Below are positions 1 to 10,665 of a DNA stretch of 64,000 nucleotides, one piece after another. The stretch lies in NCBI GenBank assembly GCA_963842795.1, contig CAWJHV010000008.1, positions 1-64,000 of the forward strand, written 5' to 3'. Below the pieces are notes generated by a model. The model worked only from the letters and a program-made list of their open reading frames with translations. It made no database searches and was not told the origin of the DNA. Source of the stretch: WHSW01 sp963842795 (lineage in GTDB: Bacteria; Actinomycetota; Thermoleophilia; Solirubrobacterales; 70-9). Numbering within the stretch: the first letter of the stretch is position 1; each line of letters starts with the position of its first letter. Both the position numbers and the translations under genes were made by a program.

Positions 1-131
1 GCCTCGAGGATGTCCGGGGCGCTCACTCCGCTCGCCGTTCACCCCCCGATCTTCCCCTACCGGCCCGGCGAGCGGGGTTCACGCGGCGTTGGGCGTTTGA
101 GTCACGTAGGAGCCGGTGGCCGCTCCACCCC

Positions 132-180
132 GCCGAGAGTCATCTGAGCCACCTCTACGGTGGTCGAGATGTCACTCGGC
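132..180 (-). terminator. Imperfect 22-bp inverted repeat downstream of recO
   Basis: Two 22-base arms (132-153 and 159-180) flank a 5-base loop. GCCGAG at the outer ends pairs with CTCGGC, CATCT in the middle pairs with AGATG, and CCACC at the tip pairs with GGTGG, so 17 of 22 positions pair. It lies 27 bases past the recO stop, the right place for a transcription end, but no T-run follows on the minus strand. An operator or other structured element is an alternative. Confidence 0.4.
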
Positions 181-206
181 GGCCGAGGTGGCGGGTGCGT
201 CCCGCC

Positions 207-944
207 TCAGGCCGCGGCGCGCAGCTGGACCTGGGCGTGGTGCTCGAGCGTCTCGCCGATCGCGCGCTCGGCCTGGCGCAGCGCCCGGTCGCTGGCCGCC
301 GGCGCCTGGGCCAGCGGCCGCCCGAGCGCTTCGACCATGAACCCGTGGGCCTCGCCCGAGAGCGAGAAGCCGCCACAGGCGTCGCAGACGACTCCGCCGG
401 CGGCGCCGGAGAAGCCGGCGAGCCCGTCGCCCTCGCCGCAGCGCGCACACGAGCCGAGCTCGGGCGCGAACCCCGTGGTCAGCGCCAGCTTGAGCCGGAA
501 GGCGACCGCCGTCGCGAGCCCGGCGGCGCCGTCGCCGGCCCCGTCGCCGCCCACCGACTCCGAGCCGTCCAGGATCGCGAGATAGCGGCAGAGCAGGTTG
601 TAGGCGGCCGGGTTCGGCTCCTCGGTGTCGCAGAGGCGCAGGACCGCGTCGCAGGCGCGGGCGGCGGCGTTGAGGGCGGCGCCGTCGGAGCGCAGGTTGG
701 GGTAGGCGGCGAGCGTGTGGGCGGCGGTTACGGTCGAGAGATCGCCCCTCCCCTGGTGGAGGATGAGGTCGAGGCGGAAGAACGGCTCCAGCCGGCCGCC
801 GAAGCGCGAGCGCGGCCGGCGCACGCCCTTCGCGATCGCGCCGATCCGCCCGCGCGTCGCGCTGTAGAGGTGCAGCACGCGATCGGCCTCGCCGTAGCGG
901 ATGCTCCGCAGCACGATCGCCTCGGTCCTGAACTTCCCCGGCAC
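207..944 (-). CDS. recO: DNA repair protein RecO
   Basis: RecO is a recombination mediator that helps load RecA onto SSB-coated single-stranded DNA in the RecFOR pathway. The 245-residue product has the N-terminal OB-fold start (TEAIVLRSIRYGEADRVL, residues 7-24), the helical middle domain, and a zinc finger made by C166/C169 and C187/C190. Length matches the family. The start is GTG with only a weak ribosome-binding site, chosen because the conserved N-terminus begins there. A glycine/aspartate/alanine-rich linker (about 130-145) is probably an unstructured lineage-specific insert. The next gene, a cupin, starts upstream on the same strand. Confidence 0.93.
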   Translation of the reverse strand: MPGKFRTEAIVLRSIRYGEADRVLHLYSATRGRIGAIAKGVRRPRSRFGGRLEPFFRLDLILHQGRGDLSTVTAAHTLAAYPNLRSDGAALNAAARACDAVLRLCDTEEPNPAAYNLLCRYLAILDGSESVGGDGAGDGAAGLATAVAFRLKLALTTGFAPELGSCARCGEGDGLAGFSGAAGGVVCDACGGFSLSGEAHGFMVEALGRPLAQAPAASDRALRQAERAIGETLEHHAQVQLRAAA

Positions 945-987
945 CCGGCAAGCCTGCCGTACCGGCCGGACGACAATCGTCGCCGAG

Positions 988-1341
988 CTACGAGGCGTAG
1001 GTGTCCGCGCCGAGGAAGTGCAGGGAGACGTAGGGCTCGTCGCCGACGACCCAGCTGTCGTGGTCGGGCGGGACGGCGAAGAGGTCGCCGGGCCCCATCA
1101 CGTCCTCGTAGTCGGGCCCGGAGACGGCGGCCCGGCCGGAGATCACGATCCCGAGGTGCTCGACCTGGCACCGGTCTTCGGGCCCCGAGCCGACGTGCTC
1201 GCTCCAGCGCCAGCCGGGCTCGTAGGTCGCCCGCCCCAGAGTCATCCCGCCGACCTCGATCAGCTCGAAGCGCCCGAGCGGGAACTCGCGCACCTCGTCG
1301 GGACTCTCGAACCGGCGCAGGATGAACTCCTCGATCGCCAT
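988..1341 (-). CDS. Single-domain cupin protein
   Basis: The 117-residue protein folds as one cupin barrel. It has the usual succession of an aromatic/glycine strand, a histidine-bearing segment (WSEHVG then VEHLGIVISGRA), an aspartate/glycine turn (GPGDLFAVPPDHDSW), and a closing strand ending LHFLGADTY. Such proteins bind a metal or a small ligand, and no specific substrate can be read from this sequence. It lies between recO and a P1-family peptidase on the same strand, 9 bases after the peptidase stop, so the three may be co-transcribed. No signal peptide is seen, so it should be cytoplasmic. Confidence 0.75.
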   Translation of the reverse strand: MAIEEFILRRFESPDEVREFPLGRFELIEVGGMTLGRATYEPGWRWSEHVGSGPEDRCQVEHLGIVISGRAAVSGPDYEDVMGPGDLFAVPPDHDSWVVGDEPYVSLHFLGADTYAS

Positions 1342-1350
1342 CGCGCCAGC

Positions 1351-2301
1351 CTACGTCCCGAGCGCGCCGGCGCGCGCGGCGTCGCGGATCGCCGCCGCGG
1401 TCACCGTCGCGGCGAGCGCCCCGGTCGCGATCGAGACGAAGCGGTTCGGAGGTCCGCTGAGCTCCCCCGAGGCGAGGCAGAAGGCGACGTCGCCGTCGAC
1501 GCTCGAGAACACCGGGTCGACGGCCCGGGCGACCCCGCCGCTCGCCATCCGCGCCACCCGCGTGCAAGCCGGCTTGTCGAGCGCGGCGTCCGTGATCACG
1601 CAGACCAGCGTGGTGTTGAGCTCCTCGACCCTGCTCCAGTCGGGCGCCTCGGTCATCGAGGTCAGGGCCGCGGCCGTCGGGACCGTCTCCCCGTCGTCGC
1701 CGCGCGCGCCGGCGAGCACCGCGCCGTCCTCGCCGATCACGTCGCCGAACGCGTTCACGACCGCGATCGCGGCGACGGTCTCGCCCCTCGCCGACCGCGC
1801 CGCCGCGTACCCGACGCCCGCCGGGGTGGCGCGCTCGCGGCCGAGGATCTTGCCCACGGCCGCGCCCGTGCCGGCGCCGACCCGGCCGCGCTCGGGGACC
1901 CCGGCGGAGGCGGCCTCGCAGGCCGCGTAGCCGGCGGCGGCGTCCGGGCGGGCCCGCGGGTCTCCCTCGACCAGGTCGTAGATCACGGCGGCGGGCACGA
2001 TCGGAACGAGCCCGCCGGGGGTCGCGTAGCCGCGACCATGCTCCTCCAGCCACCGCATCGCGCCGTCGGCGGTCCCGAGTCCGAAGGCGCTGCCGCCCGT
2101 GAGCATCACGCCGCTGACCTCCGCCCCGCCCGAGAGCGGCCCGATGATGTCGGTCTCGCGGGTTCCGGGCCCGCCGCCGCGCACGTCGACGCCGGCCCGG
2201 CTGCCGGACGGCGCGATCACCGCGGTGCAGCCGGTGACGCCCTCCGAATCGGTCCAGTGGCCGATCAGAAAGCCCTCGGGTGGCGCGGTCGGCTCGCTCA
2301 C
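1351..2301 (-). CDS. P1 family peptidase (DmpA/BapA-like N-terminal nucleophile aminopeptidase)
   Basis: This 316-residue protein belongs to the DmpA-like self-processing aminopeptidases, whose precursor cuts itself to expose a Ser or Thr nucleophile. The segment ELNTTLVCVITDA near residue 240 matches the autocleavage region, with a threonine as the likely nucleophile. The glycine-rich oxyanion and substrate segments (LTGGSAFGLGTADG and GRVGAGTGAAVGK) are also present. Its GTG start overlaps the mutM stop by four bases (GTGA), which implies translational coupling. The physiological substrate is unknown; family members remove D-amino acids, beta-amino acids or open small amides. Confidence 0.85.
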   Translation of the reverse strand: MSEPTAPPEGFLIGHWTDSEGVTGCTAVIAPSGSRAGVDVRGGGPGTRETDIIGPLSGGAEVSGVMLTGGSAFGLGTADGAMRWLEEHGRGYATPGGLVPIVPAAVIYDLVEGDPRARPDAAAGYAACEAASAGVPERGRVGAGTGAAVGKILGRERATPAGVGYAAARSARGETVAAIAVVNAFGDVIGEDGAVLAGARGDDGETVPTAAALTSMTEAPDWSRVEELNTTLVCVITDAALDKPACTRVARMASGGVARAVDPVFSSVDGDVAFCLASGELSGPPNRFVSIATGALAATVTAAAIRDAARAGALGT

Positions 2302-3224
2302 GCGCTCGCCTTGCGACGCCGCCGCGGGCGCGCCCGCAGCCGCCTCTGACACCCGGGGCAGAAGTAGGTCGAGCGGCCAGTGACCACGATGCGGCGCATG
2401 ATCCCGTCGCAGCGCAAGCATTCCCGGCCCTCGCGCGTGTGGACGAGGAACTCGTCCTGCATCCCGCCGCGCTCGCCGCGCGCGTCGCGGTAGTCGTCGA
2501 TCGAGGACCCGCCGAGCTCCAGCCCGGCCTCGAGCGCCTCGATGATCCCCTGGGCGAGGTCCTCGCAGTGCTCGAGCTTCATCGAGCCCGCGGGCGAGAG
2601 CGGGTGCAGTCGGGCACGCCACAGCGCCTCGTCGGCGTAGATGTTCCCGATCCCCGAGATCCGCGTCTGGTTGAGCAGAAACGACTTCAGCGGCGCCCGG
2701 CGCTCGGCCGCCAGCCCGCATAGCGCCTCGCCGGTGAGCGCCCCGTCCAGCGGCTCGATCCCGAGCCGGGACGCGAAGTAGTCGTCGATCTCGTCGGCGC
2801 CGAGCACGACACCGTGGCCGAAGCGCCGAGCGTCGGTGAACCACAGCTCGCTCTCGTCGTCGAGCACCATCCGCGCCCGCAGGTGGCGGGCGTCGGGGTG
2901 CGACTCATAGAGCCGCGGCCCGCCGAGCCGATCGGACTCCATCAGGTCGGCGACCAGGTCGGTCCCGGGCGCGCGCAGCAGCAGGTTGCCGGTCATCCGC
3001 AGATGCATGACCAACGCCGCGCCGTCGTCGAGGCGCACGATCAGATACTTGCCGCGTCTGCCGACGGCCTCGATCCGCCGCCCGGCGAGCGCCTCCTCGG
3101 TGGCAGACGGCGGCTCGGGCCGCGTCCAGCGCTCGTCGAGTACCTCGGCGTGCTCCACGGTCCGCCCGACGAGCTCGGGCTCGAGCTGACGACGCACGGT
3201 CTCGACCTCGGGAAGCTCGGGCAC
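2298..3224 (-). CDS. mutM: Formamidopyrimidine-DNA glycosylase (Fpg/MutM)
   Basis: This base-excision repair enzyme removes 8-oxoguanine and formamidopyrimidines and then cleaves the strand by beta/delta elimination. After removal of the initiator residue, the protein starts PELPEVET, giving the catalytic proline and glutamate. K59 lies in RRGKYLIVRL. The H2TH region NQTRISGIGNIYADEAL and a zinc finger C269-x2-C-x16-C289-x2-C close the protein. That catalytic start fixes the GTG at 3224 although the frame stays open further upstream. The 308-residue length is typical. A short arginine/lysine tail follows the zinc finger. Confidence 0.96.
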   Translation of the reverse strand: MPELPEVETVRRQLEPELVGRTVEHAEVLDERWTRPEPPSATEEALAGRRIEAVGRRGKYLIVRLDDGAALVMHLRMTGNLLLRAPGTDLVADLMESDRLGGPRLYESHPDARHLRARMVLDDESELWFTDARRFGHGVVLGADEIDDYFASRLGIEPLDGALTGEALCGLAAERRAPLKSFLLNQTRISGIGNIYADEALWRARLHPLSPAGSMKLEHCEDLAQGIIEALEAGLELGGSSIDDYRDARGERGGMQDEFLVHTREGRECLRCDGIMRRIVVTGRSTYFCPGCQRRLRARPRRRRKASA

Positions 3225-3270
3225 CCCTCCATTGAAGCGCCTGGCGCCACCGCCCCACCGCGATCCGACT

Positions 3271-3372
3271 TGCGTCGCCGGCATTGAGACGATCAAGGCA
3301 TGCAACCCGACGAACAGCTCGGTGGATGACGGCGACACGCACTTCACCCTGCTCGTGATCGACGCGCAGTAG
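3271..3372 (+). pseudogene. Decayed C-terminal fragment ending LLVIDAQ
   Basis: In the gap between mutM and the first NTF2-like gene, one frame reads GIETIKACNPT followed by SSVDDGDTHFTLLVIDAQ and a TAG stop. It has no credible start or ribosome-binding site. The last 17 codons match a second site at 26315-26377 on the minus strand: 40 of 51 bases agree and the final 18 are identical. Two unlinked copies of one C-terminus without the rest of a gene suggest relics of a lost paralogous family. Which family is not known. Confidence 0.4.
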
Positions 3373-3395
3373 TGGGAGAGCTACGGTGGGGGGCG

Positions 3396-3776
3396 ATGTC
3401 GGACGAGAACGTGCAGATTGTTCGTGCCGCCATCGACGCCCTTAACACGGGGGACCTGGACGCCTTTGTAAGAGACGCTGCTCCGGACTTCGAGTTCGAC
3501 TTCTCGCGCGCAGTCGGTCCGGCGCACGGCGTGTTTGGGCGTGCCGAGCTGCCCAGCCTGTTCAGGGAGTTCGAGGAGCCATGGGAGTCTGTCCGCAGAG
3601 AGGCAGAGGACTTCGGCGAGCAGGTGGTTACGCCCCTGACGAGCTACCACCGCGACGGAATCGAGCTCCAGGCTCGCGTGGCCATCGTGTGGACGATCCG
3701 TGGCGGGGCTCTCGCGCGCGTGTGCTTCTACCAGGGGCACGAGGAAGCCCTGGAAGCCGCCGGCCTGCGCGAGTAG
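3396..3776 (+). CDS. NTF2/SnoaL-like protein, first of a tandem pair
   Basis: A 126-residue alpha+beta-cone protein of the NTF2/SnoaL-like superfamily. It opens with a helix carrying the usual motif (MSDENVQIVRAAIDALNTGDL), followed by DAAPDFEFDFS and a curved sheet (VAIVWTIRGGALARVCFYQ). Members serve as small-molecule isomerases or ligand-binding proteins, and no specific activity can be assigned. The ATG at 3396 is chosen over an earlier start because a purine-rich GGTGGGGGG stretch precedes it. The next gene encodes a paralog with the same architecture and begins 3 bases later, so this is a tandem duplication. Confidence 0.75.
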   Translation: MSDENVQIVRAAIDALNTGDLDAFVRDAAPDFEFDFSRAVGPAHGVFGRAELPSLFREFEEPWESVRREAEDFGEQVVTPLTSYHRDGIELQARVAIVWTIRGGALARVCFYQGHEEALEAAGLRE

Positions 3777-3779
3777 GCG

Positions 3780-4208
3780 ATGTCGCAGCAGAACGTCGAG
3801 ATCGTGCGGCGAGCCTACGAGGCTCTGGCCGACCGTGATTGGGATGGCCTGTTTCGCGACGCGCACCCGGAGTTCGCCCTCGTGACCCAACTCCAAGGCT
3901 CCTTTCGTGGACCGGAAGGCGCTCGGAAGTTCATCGAAGACCAGATCAGCGCCTTTCGGACCTGGACGGCAGAGCCGGAGGAGTTCTTCGACGGATCCGA
4001 TCGAGTGGTCGCGTTCGTTCTGTCCCGTGCTCAGCCCAAGGGCAGCAGCGCCGAGATCGAGATCAAGATCGCGCATGTTTGGACCCTTCGAGACGGAAAG
4101 GTGCTGACGATCGAGACCTTTCCCAAGCGCGAGGAGGCCCTCGAAGCCGCCGGACTGTCGGAGCAACGGCTTAGGAATGCCCCTCCGTCGCCCGAGGATG
4201 GGCCTTGA
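3780..4208 (+). CDS. NTF2/SnoaL-like protein, second of a tandem pair
   Basis: A 142-residue paralog of the preceding gene. It has the same opening (MSQQNVEIVRRAYEALADRDW), a DAHPEF segment, a central sheet (IKIAHVWTLRDGKVLTIETF) and an EALEAAGL terminal helix also seen upstream. The two genes share strand and 3-base spacing and surely form one transcript. The function is unknown; a small-ligand cavity is likely. The last 38 bases overlap the 3' end of convergent xerD. The tail beyond EAAGLSEQ is proline-rich, looks unstructured, and may exist only because the stop lies inside xerD. Confidence 0.72.
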   Translation: MSQQNVEIVRRAYEALADRDWDGLFRDAHPEFALVTQLQGSFRGPEGARKFIEDQISAFRTWTAEPEEFFDGSDRVVAFVLSRAQPKGSSAEIEIKIAHVWTLRDGKVLTIETFPKREEALEAAGLSEQRLRNAPPSPEDGP

Positions 4209-5154
4209 AGTAGACCTCCTTGATCTTCTCCCGCGAGAGGTGGGTGTAGAGCTGAGTCGTGGCGACGTCGGCGTGGCCGAGCATCTCCTGCACCGAGCGC
4301 AGGTCGCAGCCGCCGGAGAGCAGGTGGGTGGCGAACGTGTGGCGCAGGGTGTGCGGGCTCATCTTGCCCTCGAGCCCGGCCGCCTTCGCGTGGCGCTGGA
4401 TGATCTTGTAGAGGCCCTGGCGGGTGAGCCCGCCGCCGCGGAAGTTGACGAACAGCTTGCGCTCGATCCCGGTGCCGACCAGGTCCGGGCGCGACGCGCG
4501 CAGGTAGCGCTCGATCGCACGGGCGGCCTCGCGCCCGAGCGGCACGATCCGCTCCTTGGAGCCCTTGCCGTGCGGGCGGACGAAGCCGCGGCGCAGGTCG
4601 ACGTCGCCGATCTCCAGCCCGATCGCCTCGGACGCACGCAGGCCGCACCCGTACATGACCTCGAGCAGCGCCCGGTCGCGGAGGCTGATCGGGTCGGCCT
4701 GGGTGGCGCTCTCGAGCAGCTTCGTCACCTCCGCCTGGCTGAGCACGTGCGGGAGCTTGCGGCTCTTGGTGGGCGGGCTCAGGGTCGCGGTCGGGTCGTC
4801 GACGATCAGCTCCTCGCGGCGCAGGTGCCGGTAGAACGACCGCAGGCAGGCCGTCTTGCGGTTGATCGTCGAGGGCGAGCACGCAGGGCGCCCTCCGTTG
4901 CCGTCCTCGTCGGCCGGGGCGCCGGTCGCCAGATCGGCGAGGAAGTCGGCGACGTCGGCGCGCACCGCCTTGGTCGCGTCGCGGTCGCGGATCGCGAGGA
5001 AGGCGCCGTACTGGAGCAGGTCGGTGCGGTAGGCGTCGAGGGTGTTACGCGCCAGCCCGCGTTCGAACTCGAGGTAGGCGAGGAAGTCGAGCACCAGGGC
5101 CTCGAAGCGCGCGGTCGTGCCCCCGGCCGCTGAAGGTGGAACGGCGATCGCCAT
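4171..5154 (-). CDS. xerD: Site-specific tyrosine recombinase XerD
   Basis: XerD, with XerC, resolves chromosome dimers at dif. The 327-residue protein has an N-terminal SAM-like domain (residues 17-115) and a C-terminal catalytic domain with all six expected residues: R173 (GCGLRASE), K197, H268 and R271 (HTLRH), H294 (MLGHADVATT) and Y303 (QLYTH). A short extra loop rich in Asp/Gly lies near residues 78-90. In actinobacteria this gene follows a nudix gene and pyrG, as here, which supports XerD over an integron or phage integrase. The 3' end overlaps the convergent NTF2-like gene by 38 bases. Confidence 0.93.
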   Translation of the reverse strand: MAIAVPPSAAGGTTARFEALVLDFLAYLEFERGLARNTLDAYRTDLLQYGAFLAIRDRDATKAVRADVADFLADLATGAPADEDGNGGRPACSPSTINRKTACLRSFYRHLRREELIVDDPTATLSPPTKSRKLPHVLSQAEVTKLLESATQADPISLRDRALLEVMYGCGLRASEAIGLEIGDVDLRRGFVRPHGKGSKERIVPLGREAARAIERYLRASRPDLVGTGIERKLFVNFRGGGLTRQGLYKIIQRHAKAAGLEGKMSPHTLRHTFATHLLSGGCDLRSVQEMLGHADVATTQLYTHLSREKIKEVYFKAHPRATEGHS

Positions 5155-5227
5155 GGCGCCAGCTTCCCGCCGCCGCCCCTGCCCCCTGCCGGTGCAACCA
5201 CGCCTGCGCGGGCGCGGCGACTCGCCG

Positions 5228-5749
5228 TCAGCCCAGCGACCGGCGCAAGAGCAGGAGGCCGATCAGCGTCTTCGAGTCGGCGCAGGCGTCGATCGCGCCG
5301 TCGAGGTCGGCGAGCGGCCACCGGACGAGCTCGATCCGCTCCTCCGGGTCGGGCTCGTGGTCGGGGATCTGCTCGAGCCCGGTGGCCACGAAGACGGTGA
5401 CCTCCTCCTGCGCGAACCCGGGCGAGGTGTAGAAGCGCTTCAGCTCCGTCCACTCGGCGGCCCGCATGCCGATCTCCTCGCCGAGCTCGCGCTGCGCGCA
5501 GTCGAGCGGCGACTCGCCCTCGACGTCGAGCTTGCCCGCCGGCAGCTCGAGCAGCGCGGGCTCGTCGACCGCCTCGCGCGGTTGGCGCACGAGGTAGAGC
5601 GTGACGCCGTCGTGGGCGACGATCCCGACCGCCCCCGGGTGGACGACGATCTCGCGCTTCGCGGTCGCGCCGTCGTCGTAGGCGAACTCGTCGACGTGGA
5701 CGTCGATGATCCGGCCGTCGTAAACGATCTTCGAATCGAGTCGCTTCAT
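5228..5749 (-). CDS. Nudix hydrolase, ADP-ribose pyrophosphatase type
   Basis: The 173-residue protein has a Nudix box at residues 72-95 (GKLDVEGES then the REL-EE-G core), with one extra residue before the first glutamate, a variation seen in ADP-ribose pyrophosphatases. The preceding strands and the PREAVDEPALLELPAG segment fit the ADP-ribose subfamily (NudF-like), which splits ADP-ribose to AMP and ribose 5-phosphate with Mg2+. The ATG at 5749 begins the conserved strand SKIVYDGRIIDVHVDEF. It sits 11 bases after the DUF3866 gene stop, and its place beside xerD matches the actinobacterial order. Confidence 0.9.
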   Translation of the reverse strand: MKRLDSKIVYDGRIIDVHVDEFAYDDGATAKREIVVHPGAVGIVAHDGVTLYLVRQPREAVDEPALLELPAGKLDVEGESPLDCAQRELGEEIGMRAAEWTELKRFYTSPGFAQEEVTVFVATGLEQIPDHEPDPEERIELVRWPLADLDGAIDACADSKTLIGLLLLRRSLG

Positions 5750-5760
5750 CGGCGCTCCCC

Positions 5761-6828
5761 TTACCCGGCGACGGCCGCCGCCAACGCCCGCCCGGCGGCC
5801 AGCGGCGCGGCGAAGAACAGCGGGTCCTCGTCGATCGTCCGGCCCATGGTCTTCGCGGGCAGCCCGCTCGCCGCGTAGCCGGCGAGGTCGATCGGCTCGA
5901 CCGCGAGGTCGTGATGACCCGTGCACAGCTCGATCAGCTCCTCGAGCGCCGCCTGCACCACGCCGCTCGCGGGCGGCTCGCCCGCGCCGAGCAGCGGCCA
6001 GCCCTCGAGCTCTGCCTCGGGCACCGGGACCCGAACCGGAGCCAGCAGCAGCTCGAGCACCGAGGCCGTGTGGTGGCTGAGGCCGCGGTGGCGATCGCGC
6101 TCGTCGGAGCTCGACATCCGCGGGCAGAGCATCGTCGGCAACCCGAGCGCGAGCGCCGCGTGCGCGGCGTCGAGCGCCGCCATGCCCCCGTGGCCGAGAC
6201 GGGTCGCCGAGCCGAGGATCCCCGGCCCCGGCCCGACCACGATCGCCTCCCAGCCGAGCCGCCGTGCCGCCGCGTCGAGGCCGCCGACGAGGCTGATCGC
6301 CTCGTGCTCGCCACCGTAGGCGGGCCCGGCGGTGACGTGGCCGCAGAGCAGGCCGCGGTCGCGCAGCTCGCGAATGTCACGCGACATGGTCCCGGGCAGC
6401 GCCGCGCCGGCCCCCTGGATGAACCCGAGCCGCAGCCCGGGGCGCGCCTCGGCCGCCGCCCAGGCGATCGGCGCCAGATGGCCGTGCAGCGAGATGACCA
6501 CGGTCGGGGGCTTCGGCCCGAGGTCGGGCTCGCCATGTTCGATCTCGACCGGGTCGACCGGGTGCTGGAGCGAGGTGTAGTTGAGCTTGATCACGTGGAT
6601 CGGCTCGGCCTCGCCGCCGTAGAGCCCCCGGCTGAGGTTGACGTGGACGATGTCGAAGCCGCCCGACCCGAGCCCGAGGTCGCGGGCCTGCGTGTTGACC
6701 ACGACCTCGTCGCCGACCTCGACCTCCCCGACCAGGGTCGAATCCGCCCATGCCGGGCGATGCTCGCCCCCGACCTCGACGGTCAGCGGGTCGACCGCCA
6801 CGACCACGCCGCGGCGCAGCTTCAGCAT
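5761..6828 (-). CDS. DUF3866 family protein
   Basis: The 355-residue protein matches the actinobacterial DUF3866 family. It has an N-terminal beta-rich part (MLKLRRGVVVAVDPLTVEV), a glycine-rich middle (LGFIQGAGAALPGTMSRDI; GPGPGILGSATRLGHGG) and a conserved DRHRGLSHHT segment with paired histidines. No catalytic mechanism is established for the family. There is no signal peptide or membrane span, so it is cytoplasmic. It lies 7 bases after the M20 peptidase stop and 11 bases before the nudix gene, so it belongs to that transcript. Many Gly/Ser-bounded turns recall Rossmann-like folds, but this is a visual impression. Confidence 0.82.
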   Translation of the reverse strand: MLKLRRGVVVAVDPLTVEVGGEHRPAWADSTLVGEVEVGDEVVVNTQARDLGLGSGGFDIVHVNLSRGLYGGEAEPIHVIKLNYTSLQHPVDPVEIEHGEPDLGPKPPTVVISLHGHLAPIAWAAAEARPGLRLGFIQGAGAALPGTMSRDIRELRDRGLLCGHVTAGPAYGGEHEAISLVGGLDAAARRLGWEAIVVGPGPGILGSATRLGHGGMAALDAAHAALALGLPTMLCPRMSSSDERDRHRGLSHHTASVLELLLAPVRVPVPEAELEGWPLLGAGEPPASGVVQAALEELIELCTGHHDLAVEPIDLAGYAASGLPAKTMGRTIDEDPLFFAAPLAAGRALAAAVAG

Positions 6829-6835
6829 CGACGGC

Positions 6836-7968
6836 TCACCCCTCGATGGTCCCGTCGAGCTCGGCGATCGCTTCGCACACGGCGAGCATCTCGGTCAGTC
6901 GCGCGGCGCCGACGCTCTCCTGCGCGGTGTGGTTGGCCTCCGTCCCGTTGGCGAGCAGAACGCAGTCGTAGCCGCGTTCGAGCAGCGCGTTCGCGTCGCT
7001 GCCACCGCCGGTGGCGACGTCGCGGGGCTCGATCCCGCAGCGCTCGATCGCCGCGCGCGCGAGCCTCATCGCCGGCGAGCCGGGGCGCTGGCGATAGCCG
7101 CGGCAGACCTCGGTCAGGTCGAGGTCGACGTCGCAGCCGTGCTCGCTCGCCGCCCAGGTGCAAGCGTCGAGCATCGCCGCCGTCGCCCCGGCGACCTTGG
7201 CGTCGTCCAGCGAGCGCGCCTCGGCCTCGACCCGACAGCGCCCGGCGACGACGTTCGGGGCCGTGCCGCCGGAGACCATGCCGACGTTGGCCGTCGTCTC
7301 GGAGTCGAGGCGCCCGAGCCTCATCGCCGCGATCGCCGCGGCGGCCGCCTCGATCGCCGAGTGGCCGTCCTCCGGGCGGATCCCGGCGTGCGCCTCGAGG
7401 CCCTCGAACTCGGCAACCAGCCGCTGGTAGGTCGGCGCAGCGGCGATCAGCTCGCCGATCGGGCTCGCGTGGTCGAGGACGTATCCGAACGGCGCCCGCA
7501 GGGCGCCGAGCTCGAGCTCCTTCGCCCCCCGCAGTCCCTCCTCCTCGGCGACCGTGAACACGAGCTCGAGCCCGGTCGGCGCCGGGGCGCCGGCGTGCCG
7601 AGCGGCGAGCTCGACCAGGACCGCGACCGCCGCCTTGTCGTCGGCGCCGAGGATCGTCTCCCCGCGGCTGCGAAAGACGCCGTCGGCGAGCTCGACCTCG
7701 ATCCGCCCGGCCTCCGGGACGGTGTCGAGGTGGGCGAAGAAGGAGACCCATCGGTCGCCGGTGCCGGGGACGCGTGCGATCAGGTTCCCGGATCCGGCCC
7801 GGGCCGGCCCGGCGCTCCGGTCCTCGGCGACCTCGACACCGAGCGCCCGCAGCTCGCCGAGCACGTCGTCGGCGACCGCCCGCTCCTCGCCGGTCGGGCT
7901 CGGGATCTCGCACAGGCGGGTGAAGCGGCCGAACAGGCGCCGCTGGTCCGGGTCGCCGCGGTTGCCGA

Positions 7969-7972
<4 letters not shown>
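6836..7972 (-). CDS. M20 family zinc peptidase (peptidase T-like)
   Basis: A 378-residue metallopeptidase with two-zinc ligand motifs in order: HLDTVP, GADDKAAVAVL, the EEEG pair, a DHASP ligand, and a late histidine in GTEANHTAQE. An internal dimerisation domain carries EGLEAHAG. This layout matches the PepT/PepT2 group, which cleaves tripeptides or N-acylated substrates in the cytoplasm. The ATG at 7972 overlaps the ppdK stop (ATGA), so it is probably translated by re-initiation after ppdK. The true substrate cannot be read from the sequence. Confidence 0.88.

Positions 7973-10661
<2,689 letters not shown>

Positions 10662-10665
<4 letters not shown>

Noticed and set aside
1..42. A GTG at 42 on the minus strand with a purine-rich leader, possibly the start of the next gene after recO
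   Set aside because: Only 14 codons are visible before the window edge, so it cannot be supported.
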